A stretch of 64,000 bases of DNA from NCBI RefSeq assembly GCF_000429965.1, contig NZ_AUCW01000012.1, forward strand, positions 169,675 through 233,674, in the 5' to 3' direction. A program made the position numbers and the translations under genes. This stretch comes from Desulfogranum mediterraneum DSM 13871 (GTDB lineage: Bacteria; Desulfobacterota; Desulfobulbia; Desulfobulbales; Desulfobulbaceae). This document shows, in pieces, positions 16,938-26,705 of the stretch (position 1 is the stretch's first letter; each line of letters opens with the position of its first letter). Below the pieces are notes generated by a model. The model saw only the letters and a list, made by a program, of their open reading frames with translations. It ran no database searches and was not told the DNA's origin.

Positions 16938-17887
16938 GCAGGCCGACCTGGGTCATGAGCCTGCGCCGCCACGGGGGGGCCGCCCTGGATCGCTGCTGGC
17001 TTGGTTTCACCCTGGACCGGCGCAGCTTCTTCTGCCGCCCCAGCCGCTACGGCCTGGTCTTGCTGGTGATGCTGGCAGCGCTGCTGGTGGGTTCCATCAA
17101 CCACAACAATAACCTGGGCTTTCTGCTCACCTTTCTCCTGGGCAGCATGATGCTGGTCTCCCTCCAGCATACCCTCCGCAACCTGCGGGGCGTCAGCGCC
17201 GGCGGCCAGGCTCCTCCACCGGTCCATGCCGGTCAGCAACTCGACTGTGCCCTCTGGCTGAGAGCCGCTCCACCGGCGCGAATCGGCCTCAGCGCCACCC
17301 TGGATCATCACCATCACAGCAGCACCGATATCCGCGGCAACAGCCCGACCATCGTCCGCCTGCCCTGCACCACGAGCAGACGGGGGCTCCTCCAACTGGA
17401 CTCCCTCCAGCTGAGCAGCAGCTATCCCCTGGGACTGGTGGAGCTCCGGACCCGGGTCCCGCTCCAACTCAGCTGCCTGGTCTATCCGCGTCCCCTGGCC
17501 ACCCCCCTGGTGACCAACGCCACGACCCGGGCCCCGGGCTGGGACGGTCAGCTGATAGAGACCAGCAGCGGCAGCGAAGTCTCTGGCCTGAGCAACTATA
17601 CCCCGGGGGACAACCTGCGCCATGTTGCCTGGAAGACCCTGGCCCGAGGCCAGGGTCTCCATACCAGAACCTTTGCAGAGCAGCACAGCCCCACCCTGGT
17701 CTTTGCCCTGGAACAACTCCCGGGCATGGACAGGGAGACCCGGATCTCCAGGCTCTGTCACCTGGTCCTGGCCGCAGCGGCAGGGGGGATGCGCTACGGC
17801 ATCCTCCTGCCGGATCAGGAGATTGCCCCGGCCAGAGGCAGGGCCCATCGGGATCGCTGCCTCAAGGCCCTGGCCCTGCAGCCATGA
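16934..17887 (+). CDS. DUF58 domain protein (operon 1)
   Basis: 317 residues. Two hydrophobic helices lie near the N-terminus (YGLVLLVMLAALLVGSI and LGFLLTFLLGSMMLVSL). The DUF58 core follows, with the hallmark SGLSNYTPGDNLRHVAWKTLARG around residues 215-240, whose YxPGDxxRxIxWK pattern defines the family. Proteins of this family resemble VWA domains and are partners of MoxR. I take the TTG that overlaps the moxR stop (TTGA), with GGTGAG just upstream; an ATG at 16955 is an alternative. It overlaps the next gene by 4 bases. Confidence 0.85.
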   Translation: MSRPTWVMSLRRHGGAALDRCWLGFTLDRRSFFCRPSRYGLVLLVMLAALLVGSINHNNNLGFLLTFLLGSMMLVSLQHTLRNLRGVSAGGQAPPPVHAGQQLDCALWLRAAPPARIGLSATLDHHHHSSTDIRGNSPTIVRLPCTTSRRGLLQLDSLQLSSSYPLGLVELRTRVPLQLSCLVYPRPLATPLVTNATTRAPGWDGQLIETSSGSEVSGLSNYTPGDNLRHVAWKTLARGQGLHTRTFAEQHSPTLVFALEQLPGMDRETRISRLCHLVLAAAAGGMRYGILLPDQEIAPARGRAHRDRCLKALALQP

Positions 17888-19872
17888 ACGCGCCGGCCTC
17901 AAGCCCGAAGATAGCCGCCAGCCTGCCGGTGCTGGCCACGGTGGTCATCTGCACCCTGCCCCACCTCAGCAACATCTCGCTGCCGGCCATCCTGCTCTGC
18001 TGTCTGATGTGGAGCTACCTGCTGGCAGCCGCCTTCCGCCCGCTGCCGCTGCCGGGACTGATCCTCAAGACCCTGGCCGGCAGCGGCCTCTTTCTGGTGG
18101 CCGTCGCCAGCCACGAAGGCTTGACCGTGGAGGCCTTTGTGGCCCTACTCACCCTGATGATCAGCCTGAAGATGTTTGAGTTCCGCAGTCAGCGGGATGC
18201 GGTGATCACCGTGATCCTCTGTTACTTCCTGATCATCAGCGGGATGTTCTTCAACGACTCGGTGCTGGCCACCCTCTACATCCTCTTTACCATCATCGTC
18301 ACCACCGCTGTCCTGATCCGGCTCCACTTTCCCGCGCTCCGGGCCAGGGCGACCCTGCGCCTTGCCGGCCTGCTGGCTCTCCAGGCCCTGCCCGTGATGC
18401 TGGTGTTCTTCCTGTTCTTCCCCCGCTTCCATGGCGGCCTCTGGGGGCGTCCCCCCCTGGTATCGGCCCGTTCTGGCTTCAACGACACCATCACCTTCGG
18501 CTCCGTCTCCCGGCTGGCCCGGAGCGGCAAGGTCGCCTTCCGGGCGGCCTTTGAGGGAACCCTGCCACCCCAGGAACAACGCTACTGGCGAGGGATCGTG
18601 CTCTGGCAGTTTGACGGTAGCCGCTGGCAGCGGGGCGTCGGCAGACGAACCCTTGCCCCGGCTGCAGCGACCGCTCTTAAGGACAGGCCAAGCAACTACA
18701 CCATCACCCTGGAACCCCATAATCAACCCTGGCTCTTCACCCTGGATGCCCCTTCCCGTCTCGACAGCCCCAGGGCCAGGCAGCTCAGCGATTACAGCTG
18801 GTACCTGGGACGGCCGCTCACCAGCCGGACCAGCTATCGCGTCAGTTCCTGGTTGGCGAGCCCCCTGACCGCCCCCGGTGCCCCCCTTGCGGCTGCCCTC
18901 CAGCTCCCTGCCCGGGGAAATCCCCGTGCCAGGGAACTGGCCAGAGAGTGGCAGCAGCAGGACCGCTCCCAGGCTGCATTCATCCAGCAGCTCTACCGCT
19001 ACTTCCGGCTCCAGGGGTTCCGTTACACCCTGGACCCGCAAGCCGCACCAAGCAAGGACGATGCCGTCGATCACTTTCTCTTCACCAGCCGGGAAGGATT
19101 CTGCGAACACTACGCCGCCGGCATGGCCTTTCTCCTCAGGGCGGCAGGGATCCCGGTCCGGCTGGTGGCCGGCTACCTTGGCGGCCAGGAAAACCCCTAC
19201 GGCAGCTACCTGCTCATCCGCCAGGCCGATGCCCATGTCTGGTGCGAGGTGCGCGACCAAGAGGGACGCTGGCAGCGCTTCGACCCCACCACCACGGTGG
19301 CTCCCGAGCGACTCAACAGCCGCTTTCAGGAACTCCTCTTCCCGGACAAGCAGGAAGCGCTGCTCACCTCCCTGGGAATATCCTGGCCACCGCCCTGGCT
19401 CCGCCCCCTGACGGATCTCTGGGACTTTATCAACAGTCGCTGGAACCAAGGGGTGATGGAATACTCCCGCCCCAGCCAGGTCCGGCTCTTCTCCAGGATG
19501 GGTATAGACCTCCGGATCAAGCAGGAGCTGCTGCTGGCAGCGGTAATCGTTCTGGGGCTGCTGGCGGCTGCCCTGTTCCTGACCCTGGCCCTGAACCGCC
19601 GGCCCCGGAGCGCCCGCGATCCCGTCAGCCGTCTCTGGCTGCGCTTCTGCGACAAACTGGCCCGGGCAGGCATCCACCGCGCTGCCCACCAGGGCCCCAT
19701 GGCCTTTGCCCGGGTGATCGCCCGGCAACGCCCGGACCTGGCAGCGTCGGCCCGGGAGGTGATTTCGCTCTATATCCGATTGCGCTTCAGCCGGGAAGGT
19801 GATACCACTCAGCTGGCCGCCTTTCGCCGGGCTGTCACCGACTTTTCCACTCGTACCAGGGAGACCCCATGA
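17884..19872 (+). CDS. TgpA-like transglutaminase-domain membrane protein (DUF3488/DUF4129)
   Basis: 662 residues. The first 180 hold about six membrane helices (DUF3488 region, including FFLFFPRFHGGLWG). A periplasmic transglutaminase core carries a plausible Cys-His-Asp triad: REGFCEHYAAG, DAHVWCEV and RFDPT at about 400-475. Another helix is at about 545-565 (LLLAAVIVLGLLAAALFL), followed by a DUF4129-like cytoplasmic tail. The P. aeruginosa homologue TgpA is an essential periplasmic transglutaminase. It starts at ATGA overlapping the DUF58 stop and overlaps the following alcohol dehydrogenase start by 4 bases. The order moxR-DUF58-tgpA is a common, poorly understood envelope module. Confidence 0.88.
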   Translation: MNAPASSPKIAASLPVLATVVICTLPHLSNISLPAILLCCLMWSYLLAAAFRPLPLPGLILKTLAGSGLFLVAVASHEGLTVEAFVALLTLMISLKMFEFRSQRDAVITVILCYFLIISGMFFNDSVLATLYILFTIIVTTAVLIRLHFPALRARATLRLAGLLALQALPVMLVFFLFFPRFHGGLWGRPPLVSARSGFNDTITFGSVSRLARSGKVAFRAAFEGTLPPQEQRYWRGIVLWQFDGSRWQRGVGRRTLAPAAATALKDRPSNYTITLEPHNQPWLFTLDAPSRLDSPRARQLSDYSWYLGRPLTSRTSYRVSSWLASPLTAPGAPLAAALQLPARGNPRARELAREWQQQDRSQAAFIQQLYRYFRLQGFRYTLDPQAAPSKDDAVDHFLFTSREGFCEHYAAGMAFLLRAAGIPVRLVAGYLGGQENPYGSYLLIRQADAHVWCEVRDQEGRWQRFDPTTTVAPERLNSRFQELLFPDKQEALLTSLGISWPPPWLRPLTDLWDFINSRWNQGVMEYSRPSQVRLFSRMGIDLRIKQELLLAAVIVLGLLAAALFLTLALNRRPRSARDPVSRLWLRFCDKLARAGIHRAAHQGPMAFARVIARQRPDLAASAREVISLYIRLRFSREGDTTQLAAFRRAVTDFSTRTRETP

Positions 19873-21053
19873 GCCATAACCCTCCGCTTCCTCCATTCAC
19901 CTTTGCCACGGCAACCCGGATCGTCTTTGGCTGCGGCAGCCTGGCCACCCTGGGCCAAACCGCGGCCTCCCTGACCCCCAGGGGCTCCACGGTCCTGCTG
20001 GTCTGCGGCAGCAGTCCGGAGCGCATCCAGCCGGCCCTGGAGCTACTCCACCAGCAGGAGCTGGCGACAACATGCTTCCAGATCCGGGAAGAACCCAGCG
20101 TGGCCGCCGTTGCGGCTGGGTTGGACCATGCCCGCAGCCAGGGCTGTAAGCTGGTGGTGGGAATCGGCGGCGGCAGCGTGGTGGATGCGGCCAAGGCCAT
20201 GGCCGTGCTCCTGACCAACCCCGGTGATCCCCTGGACTACTTGGAGATCGTGGGCCGCGGCAAGCCCCTGAGCCAGCCACCGCTGCCCTATATCGCCATC
20301 CCGACCACCGCCGGCACCGGGGCCGAGGTCACGGCCAATGCCGTGCTCACGGCCCAGGAGCACGGGGTCAAGGTCAGCCTGCGCAGCCCGATGATGCTGC
20401 CCAGGGTAGCCATCATCGACCCGGAGCTGAGCCTCAGCCTGCCGCCCCAGGCAACGGCCTATACCGGTCTGGATGCCCTGACCCAGGTCCTGGAGCCCTA
20501 CGTCTCCTCCCAGCCAAACCCGCTCACCGACCTGTTCTGCCGTGATGGCCTGATCCGGGCGACACGGGCCCTGCCCCGGGTCTGTGAGCAGGCCAGCGAC
20601 CTCCAGGCCCGGGAGGAGATGGCCCTGGTCAGCCTCTACGGCGGTCTGGCCCTGGCCAACGCCAAGCTGGGGGCGGTCCACGGCATTGCCGGACCCTTTG
20701 GCGGGATGTTTCCGGCCCCCCACGGCGGGGTCTGCGCCGCCCTGCTCGCCCCGGTGATGGAGGTCAACATCCAGGCCCTCCGAGGGCGTGCCCCCCACCA
20801 TCCGGCCCTGGGCCGCTATCACGAGGTGAGCCGGATACTCTGCTCTGATCCCCAGGCCGATGCCCTGGACGGCACTGCCTGGCTCAGGGAACTGGTCCGC
20901 CGCTACGGGCTGCCTGGCCTGGGCGGCTACGGCTTCCGCCTTGGGCAGGCCGATGCCCTGGCCGAGAAGGCCTCCCGGGCCAGCAGCATGCAGGGCAACC
21001 CGATCAGACTCAAGCGGGCAGAGCTCCAGCAGATCTTCCAACTCGCACTCTAG
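19869..21053 (+). CDS. Iron-containing alcohol dehydrogenase
   Basis: 394 residues of the Fe-ADH family. The N-terminal NAD(P)-binding part has GIGGGSVVDAAKAMA (the GGGSxxDxAK signature). The metal site lies in TGLDALTQVLEP and VHGIAGPFGGMFPAPHGGVCAALL, which supply the usual Asp and His ligands. The family reduces aldehydes or oxidises alcohols in the cytoplasm; substrate not predictable. It overlaps the TgpA gene by 4 bases, so it is in the same transcript, although a functional link with a MoxR module is not obvious. Confidence 0.9.
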   Translation: MSHNPPLPPFTFATATRIVFGCGSLATLGQTAASLTPRGSTVLLVCGSSPERIQPALELLHQQELATTCFQIREEPSVAAVAAGLDHARSQGCKLVVGIGGGSVVDAAKAMAVLLTNPGDPLDYLEIVGRGKPLSQPPLPYIAIPTTAGTGAEVTANAVLTAQEHGVKVSLRSPMMLPRVAIIDPELSLSLPPQATAYTGLDALTQVLEPYVSSQPNPLTDLFCRDGLIRATRALPRVCEQASDLQAREEMALVSLYGGLALANAKLGAVHGIAGPFGGMFPAPHGGVCAALLAPVMEVNIQALRGRAPHHPALGRYHEVSRILCSDPQADALDGTAWLRELVRRYGLPGLGGYGFRLGQADALAEKASRASSMQGNPIRLKRAELQQIFQLAL

Positions 21054-21094
21054 GCTTCTCCGCTCCCAGGCAAATACCCTCTTTTTTTCAAGGC

Positions 21095-21123
21095 TTGCCT
21101 GCCTGGACAGGGCAGGCTATCAT
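21095..21123 (+). promoter_or_regulatory. Candidate promoter of pta with internal palindrome
   Basis: -35 TTGCCT (21095-21100), 17-base spacer, -10 TATCAT (21118-21123). The spacer contains a GCCTGCC/GGGCAGGC inverted repeat that could be an operator. Confidence 0.4.
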
Positions 21124-21212
21124 GGCAGCGAAACCGGCTGCTGTACTCCTGCCGAGGCAGCGGCTGTGCAGCGACCATACCTTCATTGCGGCGACAGCAA
21201 AGGGAGCATCCC

Positions 21213-23321
21213 ATGGCAGACAGCCTCTATATTGCAAGTCTTGAGCAGGGCAGCGGGAAACTGGTGGTCACCCTGGGCATCATGGAGATGCTCTCCAGGC
21301 GGATCAAACGACTGGGCTTCTTCCGGCCGGTGGTCCATGGCGAGAGTGAGCAGGACAACGACATCGACCTGATCCGCCAGCGCTACGGTATCCAGCTTGA
21401 GCCGGCAGAGATGACCGGGATCAGCGCCGACCAGGCCCGGGAGCTGCTGGCCGGGGGAGAGGAACAGCGGATCTACCGCACCATTGTCAGCCGCTACCGC
21501 CAGGCCTTGGAGCGATGCGACTTCCTGCTCTGCGAAGGTCCCAACATCAGCGGCCTCTCCGAGGCCTTTGACTACGATATCAGCGTCCGGATCGCCCGGG
21601 AACTGGGCACCCCCTGCCTCTACGTCTCCAACGGTAAGGAGAACCGACAGGAGGAGATAATCCAGAACATCCTGGTGGCGGAGAACACCTTTGCCCAGCA
21701 CCAGTGCGACCTGGTGGCCATCATCGTCAACCGGGTCTCCCCCTCCCTGCTGACAGAGCTGAGCGCCCACCTTGGCGAGCGCTTCGCCCCCGGCTACGCC
21801 ACGGTGGCCCTGCCCGAGGTAAAGAGCCTCTGCCGGCCCACCATGGAGGAGATCACCTCCTCGCTTAAGGCCGACTACGTGGCCGGGCCCAAGGACCACC
21901 TGCTCCGAGATGTGGCGGCGGTCAAGGTGGCGGCCATGAGCATCAACAACTTCTTGGAATTTATCAGTAAAGATGACCTGATCATCACCCCTGGCGACCG
22001 ACCCGACATCATTCTGGCCACCCTGGCGGCCATTGCCTCCAAGACGACGCCCTCTGCTGCCGGCCTGATCCTCTCGGGCAACCTCCTGCCGGCGCCATCC
22101 ATGCAGAAGCTGCTCCAGGGGACCGACAACCTGGCCCTGCCCATCTATCTGGTAGCCGGCGACACCTACACCGCCGCCATGCAGGCCGGCGAGGTCAAGG
22201 GGGTGCTCCGTGCCAACAACGAGCAGAAGATCGCCAAGGCCCTGGGAATGTTTGAGGCCCGGGTGGACAGCGAAGCCCTGGAGCAGAAGATCGTCCGTAG
22301 CCCGGCAAGCTCCATGTCGCCGCTGATGTTTGAGTACTCGCTGTTCGAGCGGGCCAGGGCCAGTAAACAGCATATCGTCCTGCCCGAAGGGGACGATGAC
22401 CGGATCCTGCGGGCAGCCGAGATCCTGCGGCTGCGTGATGTGGCAGAGCTGACCATCCTGGGCAACAGGGCAGAGATCTGCAACCGGGCCACCCAGCTGG
22501 GCCTGAAGCTGCCTGGGGTGCGTTTTATCGACCCCCATCACTCACCCCTGCGGGAAGAGTTTGCCGCAACACTCTACACCATGCGCAGCCATCGGGGCAT
22601 GAGCATGGAGTATGCCCATGACCGGATCACCAATGTCAGCTACTTCGGGACCATGATGGTCCACGAGGGTCTGGCCGACGGCATGGTCTCCGGAGCCGCC
22701 CACACCACCCAACATACCATCCAACCGGCCTTCCAGCTCATCCGGACCGCGCCCGATGTCCTGATGGTGTCCAGTGTCTTCTTCATGTGCCTGGACACCA
22801 AGGTCCTGGTCTACGGCGACTGTGCGGTCAACCCCAACCCCGACAGCGAAGAGCTGGCCGAGATCGCCATCAGCTCCGCCGACACCGCTGCGATGTTCAA
22901 CCTTGAGCCGGTAATTGCCATGCTCTCCTATTCCAGCGGCTCCTCGGGTCAGGGCAGTGATGTGGACCTTGTCCGCCAGGCCGTCCGGCTGGCCCAAGAA
23001 CGGCGACCGGACCTGTTGATCGACGGTCCCATCCAGTATGACGCGGCCATCGATGCCACGGTGGCCCGGAAAAAGATGCCCGAGAGTGCGGTCGCCGGCC
23101 GGGCCACGGTCCTGATCTTCCCGGACCTGAACACCGGCAACAACACCTACAAGGCGGTCCAGCGATCCTCAGGGGCCGTGGCCATCGGCCCGGTGCTCCA
23201 GGGGCTGAACAAACCGGTGAACGACCTAAGCCGGGGCTGCCTGGTACCGGACATCATCAACACCGTGGCCATCACCGCCATCCAGGCCCAGGCAAGCACC
23301 AACCAAGCCCTCCAGCCTTAA
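21213..23321 (+). CDS. pta: Phosphate acetyltransferase, long DRTGG type
   Basis: 702 residues. The N-terminal part resembles a dethiobiotin-synthetase-like P-loop domain (SLEQGSGKLVVTLGIMEML, then VNRVSPSLL). A DRTGG domain lies at about 215-335 (DLIITPGDRPDIILA). The C-terminal PTA/PTB catalytic domain runs from about 380, with HIVLPEGDDDRILRAA, SGAAHTTQHTIQPAFQLI and the LIDGPIQYDAA block. It interconverts acetyl-CoA and acetyl phosphate. ATG 21213 has GGGAG 7 bases upstream; an in-frame upstream ATG at 21186 lacks one. No ackA is adjacent. Confidence 0.93.
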   Translation: MADSLYIASLEQGSGKLVVTLGIMEMLSRRIKRLGFFRPVVHGESEQDNDIDLIRQRYGIQLEPAEMTGISADQARELLAGGEEQRIYRTIVSRYRQALERCDFLLCEGPNISGLSEAFDYDISVRIARELGTPCLYVSNGKENRQEEIIQNILVAENTFAQHQCDLVAIIVNRVSPSLLTELSAHLGERFAPGYATVALPEVKSLCRPTMEEITSSLKADYVAGPKDHLLRDVAAVKVAAMSINNFLEFISKDDLIITPGDRPDIILATLAAIASKTTPSAAGLILSGNLLPAPSMQKLLQGTDNLALPIYLVAGDTYTAAMQAGEVKGVLRANNEQKIAKALGMFEARVDSEALEQKIVRSPASSMSPLMFEYSLFERARASKQHIVLPEGDDDRILRAAEILRLRDVAELTILGNRAEICNRATQLGLKLPGVRFIDPHHSPLREEFAATLYTMRSHRGMSMEYAHDRITNVSYFGTMMVHEGLADGMVSGAAHTTQHTIQPAFQLIRTAPDVLMVSSVFFMCLDTKVLVYGDCAVNPNPDSEELAEIAISSADTAAMFNLEPVIAMLSYSSGSSGQGSDVDLVRQAVRLAQERRPDLLIDGPIQYDAAIDATVARKKMPESAVAGRATVLIFPDLNTGNNTYKAVQRSSGAVAIGPVLQGLNKPVNDLSRGCLVPDIINTVAITAIQAQASTNQALQP

Positions 23322-23339
23322 AACACTCACGACCCACCC

Positions 23340-24269
23340 ATGTCCTCTCCCCCTGGCCGCCAGCTGCCGATGCTGCTTACCCTCCTGGGGGCCTGCCTGA
23401 TCTCGGTTTCCGCAGTCTGGGTCAAGCTGGCCCAGGTGGAACCGGCGGTCTCCTCCTTTTACCGGGTCTTCTTTGGCGCCTGTTTTCTGCTCCTGGCCAC
23501 CGTCTGGCGGGGTGACCTCAGGCTGCCCGCTCGCCGCCAATGCCCCTGGATCCTGCTCTGCGGCCTGATCTTTGCCCTGGATCTCTACTGCTGGCACGGC
23601 AGCATCCGCTATATCGGCCCTGGACTGGCCACCATCATCGGCAACTTCCAGGTCTTTATCCTGACGGCCATCGGCTTTTTCTTCTCCAAGGAACAGCTCC
23701 GCCTTCGCTTTCTTCTGGCTATCCCCATCGCCATCACGGGCCTGTTTCTGGTCATCGAGCTGCCGCCCCGGTTCAACCTCCACTCGGCATCGCTGCTCGG
23801 CCTGATCCTGGGTCTGTTGACCGCCCTCTGCTACTCCGGTTTCCTGCTCAGCCTCAAGAAGATCCAGAGCGACGAACAGCACCATTCCTTTTTCTATAAC
23901 CTGCTGCTGATCTCCCTGGTAACGGCACTCTTTCTTGCCCTGTTCATGGTGGCCACAAACACCTCCTTTGCGCTGCCCAGCCTCACCGCGATCACCTCCC
24001 TGCTCTGTCTGGGCCTGTTCAGCCAGACCATCGGCTGGGCCCTGATCGCACATGCCATGCCAAAGATGCGCACCTCCCTGACCGGGATGATCCTGCTCCT
24101 CCAGCCCGCCCTCTCCTTTGTCTGGGATGTCCTCCTCTTTGGCCGGCCCACCACCCTGGAAAACTGGCTGGGAGTAGGCCTGACCCTCACTGCCATCTAT
24201 ATGGGGATGACAGGGAAGCAAAAATTGAGTACATCAACAGTGATCAAAGGGCACCCTAAACAAACCTAA
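23340..24269 (+). CDS. DMT-superfamily (EamA) transporter
   Basis: 309 residues with about ten helices in two EamA repeats. Repeat 1 begins LLTLLGACLISVSAVWVKLA; repeat 2 begins near SLLGLILGLLTALCYSGFLL. The last helices include LFSQTIGWALIAHAMPKM, ending WLGVGLTLTAIYMGM. It is an inner-membrane metabolite transporter of unknown substrate, and its motifs differ clearly from those of the DMT gene at 1861, so the two are not recent copies. It starts 18 bases after pta; no strong ribosome site is seen. Confidence 0.83.
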   Translation: MSSPPGRQLPMLLTLLGACLISVSAVWVKLAQVEPAVSSFYRVFFGACFLLLATVWRGDLRLPARRQCPWILLCGLIFALDLYCWHGSIRYIGPGLATIIGNFQVFILTAIGFFFSKEQLRLRFLLAIPIAITGLFLVIELPPRFNLHSASLLGLILGLLTALCYSGFLLSLKKIQSDEQHHSFFYNLLLISLVTALFLALFMVATNTSFALPSLTAITSLLCLGLFSQTIGWALIAHAMPKMRTSLTGMILLLQPALSFVWDVLLFGRPTTLENWLGVGLTLTAIYMGMTGKQKLSTSTVIKGHPKQT

Positions 24270-24285
24270 CAATCAGGACACCGTA

Positions 24286-24681
24286 ATGGCTGAACAAGCA
24301 ATTGACATAGAAGAACTTTTCACAGAAATCAATGCCGTGCTCAAGGCTGCAGAAGCAAAGGACCTTGACACCATCTACGACCACCGGGCCTCGATCATCT
24401 CCATGTATGCCCAGGCCATGGCGGAATTTCACTTCCTGGAAAGCCAGCTCGAGTGGCTCAACGATATCCTCAGGACCGTGGAAGGCAACGATATCGCCCA
24501 GTGCCGTGAGGTCCTGGAACGGGAAAGCGACACCGAAACGCTCTTCCTCGGCAGTCAGTTCGCCGCCCTGATGGCCGGTTGTTTTCACCACGATGAACTG
24601 ATGACCGTGGCCCAGGCCATCGGCCTCCAGGCCCTGCTGACCGAGAGTCAGGAGGACGAACCGGCCGGACCTGTAAACTAG
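24286..24681 (+). CDS. Small acidic helical protein of unknown function
   Basis: 131 residues, predicted all-helical and acidic, with no signal peptide, membrane helix or recognised domain. Features are an ELFTEINAVLKAAEAKDL helix, HFLESQLEWLNDIL and QFAALMAGCFHHDEL, which contains a CFHH group. It is 16 bases after the DMT gene and 14 bases before the HAD gene, so it is part of the same rightward unit. Good codon use and compact spacing argue that it is a real gene. I do not recognise the family. Confidence 0.65.
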   Translation: MAEQAIDIEELFTEINAVLKAAEAKDLDTIYDHRASIISMYAQAMAEFHFLESQLEWLNDILRTVEGNDIAQCREVLERESDTETLFLGSQFAALMAGCFHHDELMTVAQAIGLQALLTESQEDEPAGPVN

Positions 24682-24695
24682 GCTGCCTGCGCACC

Positions 24696-25343
24696 ATGAT
24701 CCCTCATCCCCCAGAGTGGCAGGCGGTCTTCTTTGACTTTGACGGTGTGATCGCCGATTCCGTGCAGGTCAAGACCAGGGCCTTTGCCGCCATGTTTCAG
24801 GCCCATGGCCAGAATGTGGTTGACCAGGCCATTGCCTATCACCTCAGTCACGGGGGAATGCCGCGGCAGGAGAAGCTGCGCCGCCTCTACCGGGAGCTGC
24901 TGGGCCTGGAGCTGGAGCCGGAACAACTCCAACAGCTGGGGCAGGAGTTCTCCGCACGGGTGCTGGACGGGGTGGTTGCAGCCAGGTTCATCCCGGGAGC
25001 CCTGGAGTGCCTGGAGCAGCTCCAGGCCGCCGAAACGCCGGCCTTTGTGGTCTCCGGTACCCCGGAGGAGGAGATGCGGACCATTGTCCGGCGCAAAAAG
25101 ATCGCTCACTATTTTCAGGAGGTCCACGGCGCACCACGGGCCAAGACCGAGATCGTCAGCGAGGTGCTGGGCCGCTGCGGCTTTGCGCCGGAGCAGTGTC
25201 TGTTCATCGGTGATGCCCTGGCCGATTACACGGCCGCCGCCAATACAGGGCTCTGCTTCCTGGCCATCACCGGCGGTCGGGCCCGGGTCAGCTTCCCCCC
25301 GGGCACTCCCTGCTCTCCCCGGGTCCGCCTCAGCCTCCCCTGA
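24696..25343 (+). CDS. HAD-superfamily hydrolase (phosphoglycolate phosphatase-like)
   Basis: 215 residues. Motif I is FFDFDGVIADS (nucleophile and general acid Asp), then a helical cap, motif II VVSGTP, and the motif III/IV region ending LFIGDALADYTAAANTG with the metal-binding Asp pair. It belongs with the beta-phosphoglucomutase/phosphoglycolate phosphatase subfamily; substrate unknown. The last 20 residues (proline/serine-rich) look less conserved. It is the final gene of the pta-to-HAD run and converges with the threonine aldolase gene. Confidence 0.88.
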   Translation: MIPHPPEWQAVFFDFDGVIADSVQVKTRAFAAMFQAHGQNVVDQAIAYHLSHGGMPRQEKLRRLYRELLGLELEPEQLQQLGQEFSARVLDGVVAARFIPGALECLEQLQAAETPAFVVSGTPEEEMRTIVRRKKIAHYFQEVHGAPRAKTEIVSEVLGRCGFAPEQCLFIGDALADYTAAANTGLCFLAITGGRARVSFPPGTPCSPRVRLSLP

Positions 25344-25445
25344 GGCCTTGGCAGGTAGCGTTCCTGTGGCTCTCACCTGTTTCCCGCTGCCTCTTGCTGT
25401 TAGCCGCTGCCTCTTGCGGCCGCGGCCGAAGCCGCTCTCCTCTGA

Positions 25446-26477
25446 CTATCTGCTGAGGTTCTGCCGACTGTAATAGGCCTTAAAGCCGGCGATCACCGCC
25501 TGGATGGCAGGGGCATCGATATCCAGATGGGTCACCAGGCGCACCCGCTTTCCCGAGGGGATACGAATATTGCGCTCCCCGAGAAAACGGGGCAGGGACT
25601 CCGCATCCTCCGGGGGCAGGGTGACAAAGACCATATTGGTCTGGGACTCCGCATACTCCACCGCCAGTTCCTCCAGCTCGACCAGACCCCGGGCCAGGTC
25701 CGCGGCATGGGCATGGTCCTCTGCCAACCGCTCCAGCTGATGTTCCAGGGCATGGATCCCGGCTGCCGCCAGGATCCCGGCCTGGCGCATCCCGCCGCCC
25801 AGCATCTTTCGCCACCGCCTGGCCTCGGCAATCACCTCCTGATCCGCACAGAGCAGCGAACCCACCGGCGCCCCCAATCCCTTGGAAAGACAGAGGGAGA
25901 CCGAATCAAAGCCCTGACAGAGTTGGCCCACACTCAGCTGATGATGGATGGCGGCATTACAGAGCCGGGCTCCATCCAGGTGAAAGCGGAGCTGGTGCTC
26001 CCGGGCACAGGCATGGGCCTGCCCCAGATACTCCAGAGGCAGGGCCCGGCCGTTATGGGTATTCTCCAGGGCCAGCAGACGGCTCCGGGCAAAATGGACA
26101 TCATCGGGCTTTACCGCCGCCCGCACCTGCTCCAGGTCAAAGGTGCCGTCAGCGTGCAGCTCCAGGGGCTGGGGCTGGATAGAACCCAGCACCGCAGCCC
26201 CTCCCCCCTCATACCTGTAGGTATGTGCCTGCTGGCCGACGATATACTCGTCACCCCGACCACACTGGGCCAGCAGGCCCAGGAGGTTACTCTGGGTCCC
26301 ACTGGCGGCAAAGAGGGCGGCCTCGGTGCCGGTCAAGGCTGCAGCCATCTGTTCCAAACGATTGACCGTGGGGTCCTCGCCATAGACGTCATCACCCACC
26401 GGTGCAGCCATCATGGCCGCACGCATGCCCTGGCTGGGCCGGGTTACGGTATCACTGCGCAGATCAATGACCGCCAT
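25446..26477 (-). CDS. ltaE: Low-specificity L-threonine aldolase
   Basis: 343 residues, PLP-dependent beta-eliminating lyase fold. Hallmarks are MAVIDLRSDTVTRPSQGM at the start, DDVYGEDPTVNRLE, ASGTQSNLL, FHLDGARLCNAA, and the PLP lysine in VSLCLSKGLGAPVGSLL. It cleaves threonine or allo-threonine to glycine and acetaldehyde. AAGGAGG sits 6 bases before the ATG. It is transcribed away from proVWX and shares a 411-base divergent gap with it. Glycine from this reaction and betaine uptake next door need not be connected. Confidence 0.92.
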   Translation of the reverse strand: MAVIDLRSDTVTRPSQGMRAAMMAAPVGDDVYGEDPTVNRLEQMAAALTGTEAALFAASGTQSNLLGLLAQCGRGDEYIVGQQAHTYRYEGGGAAVLGSIQPQPLELHADGTFDLEQVRAAVKPDDVHFARSRLLALENTHNGRALPLEYLGQAHACAREHQLRFHLDGARLCNAAIHHQLSVGQLCQGFDSVSLCLSKGLGAPVGSLLCADQEVIAEARRWRKMLGGGMRQAGILAAAGIHALEHQLERLAEDHAHAADLARGLVELEELAVEYAESQTNMVFVTLPPEDAESLPRFLGERNIRIPSGKRVRLVTHLDIDAPAIQAVIAGFKAYYSRQNLSR

Positions 26478-26705
26478 GCTCGCCTCCTTTGCTTAAAAAA
26501 ATTCATCTCCGTCTCCAGGGCTACCTCCCGCCCTCTTTCCCCCTGGCCGGCAACGGCACTGTTGGCCGGGCAAATCTGCAGCCAGACATGGACTGCAGTG
26601 GCCTTCCCTTTAATAGCAAATGTTATTCCCAGCAAGACCTTTCCAGGCAGGCAGTCTCTAGTTCCGCAAAAACGCCATGTTAGCCGAACCAGGAAAAACA
26701 TTTAG

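Noticed and set aside
18145..19896. 583-codon antisense ORF opposite the TgpA gene
   Set aside because: The sense frame carries a complete transglutaminase triad and membrane helices; the antisense product is unlike any protein.
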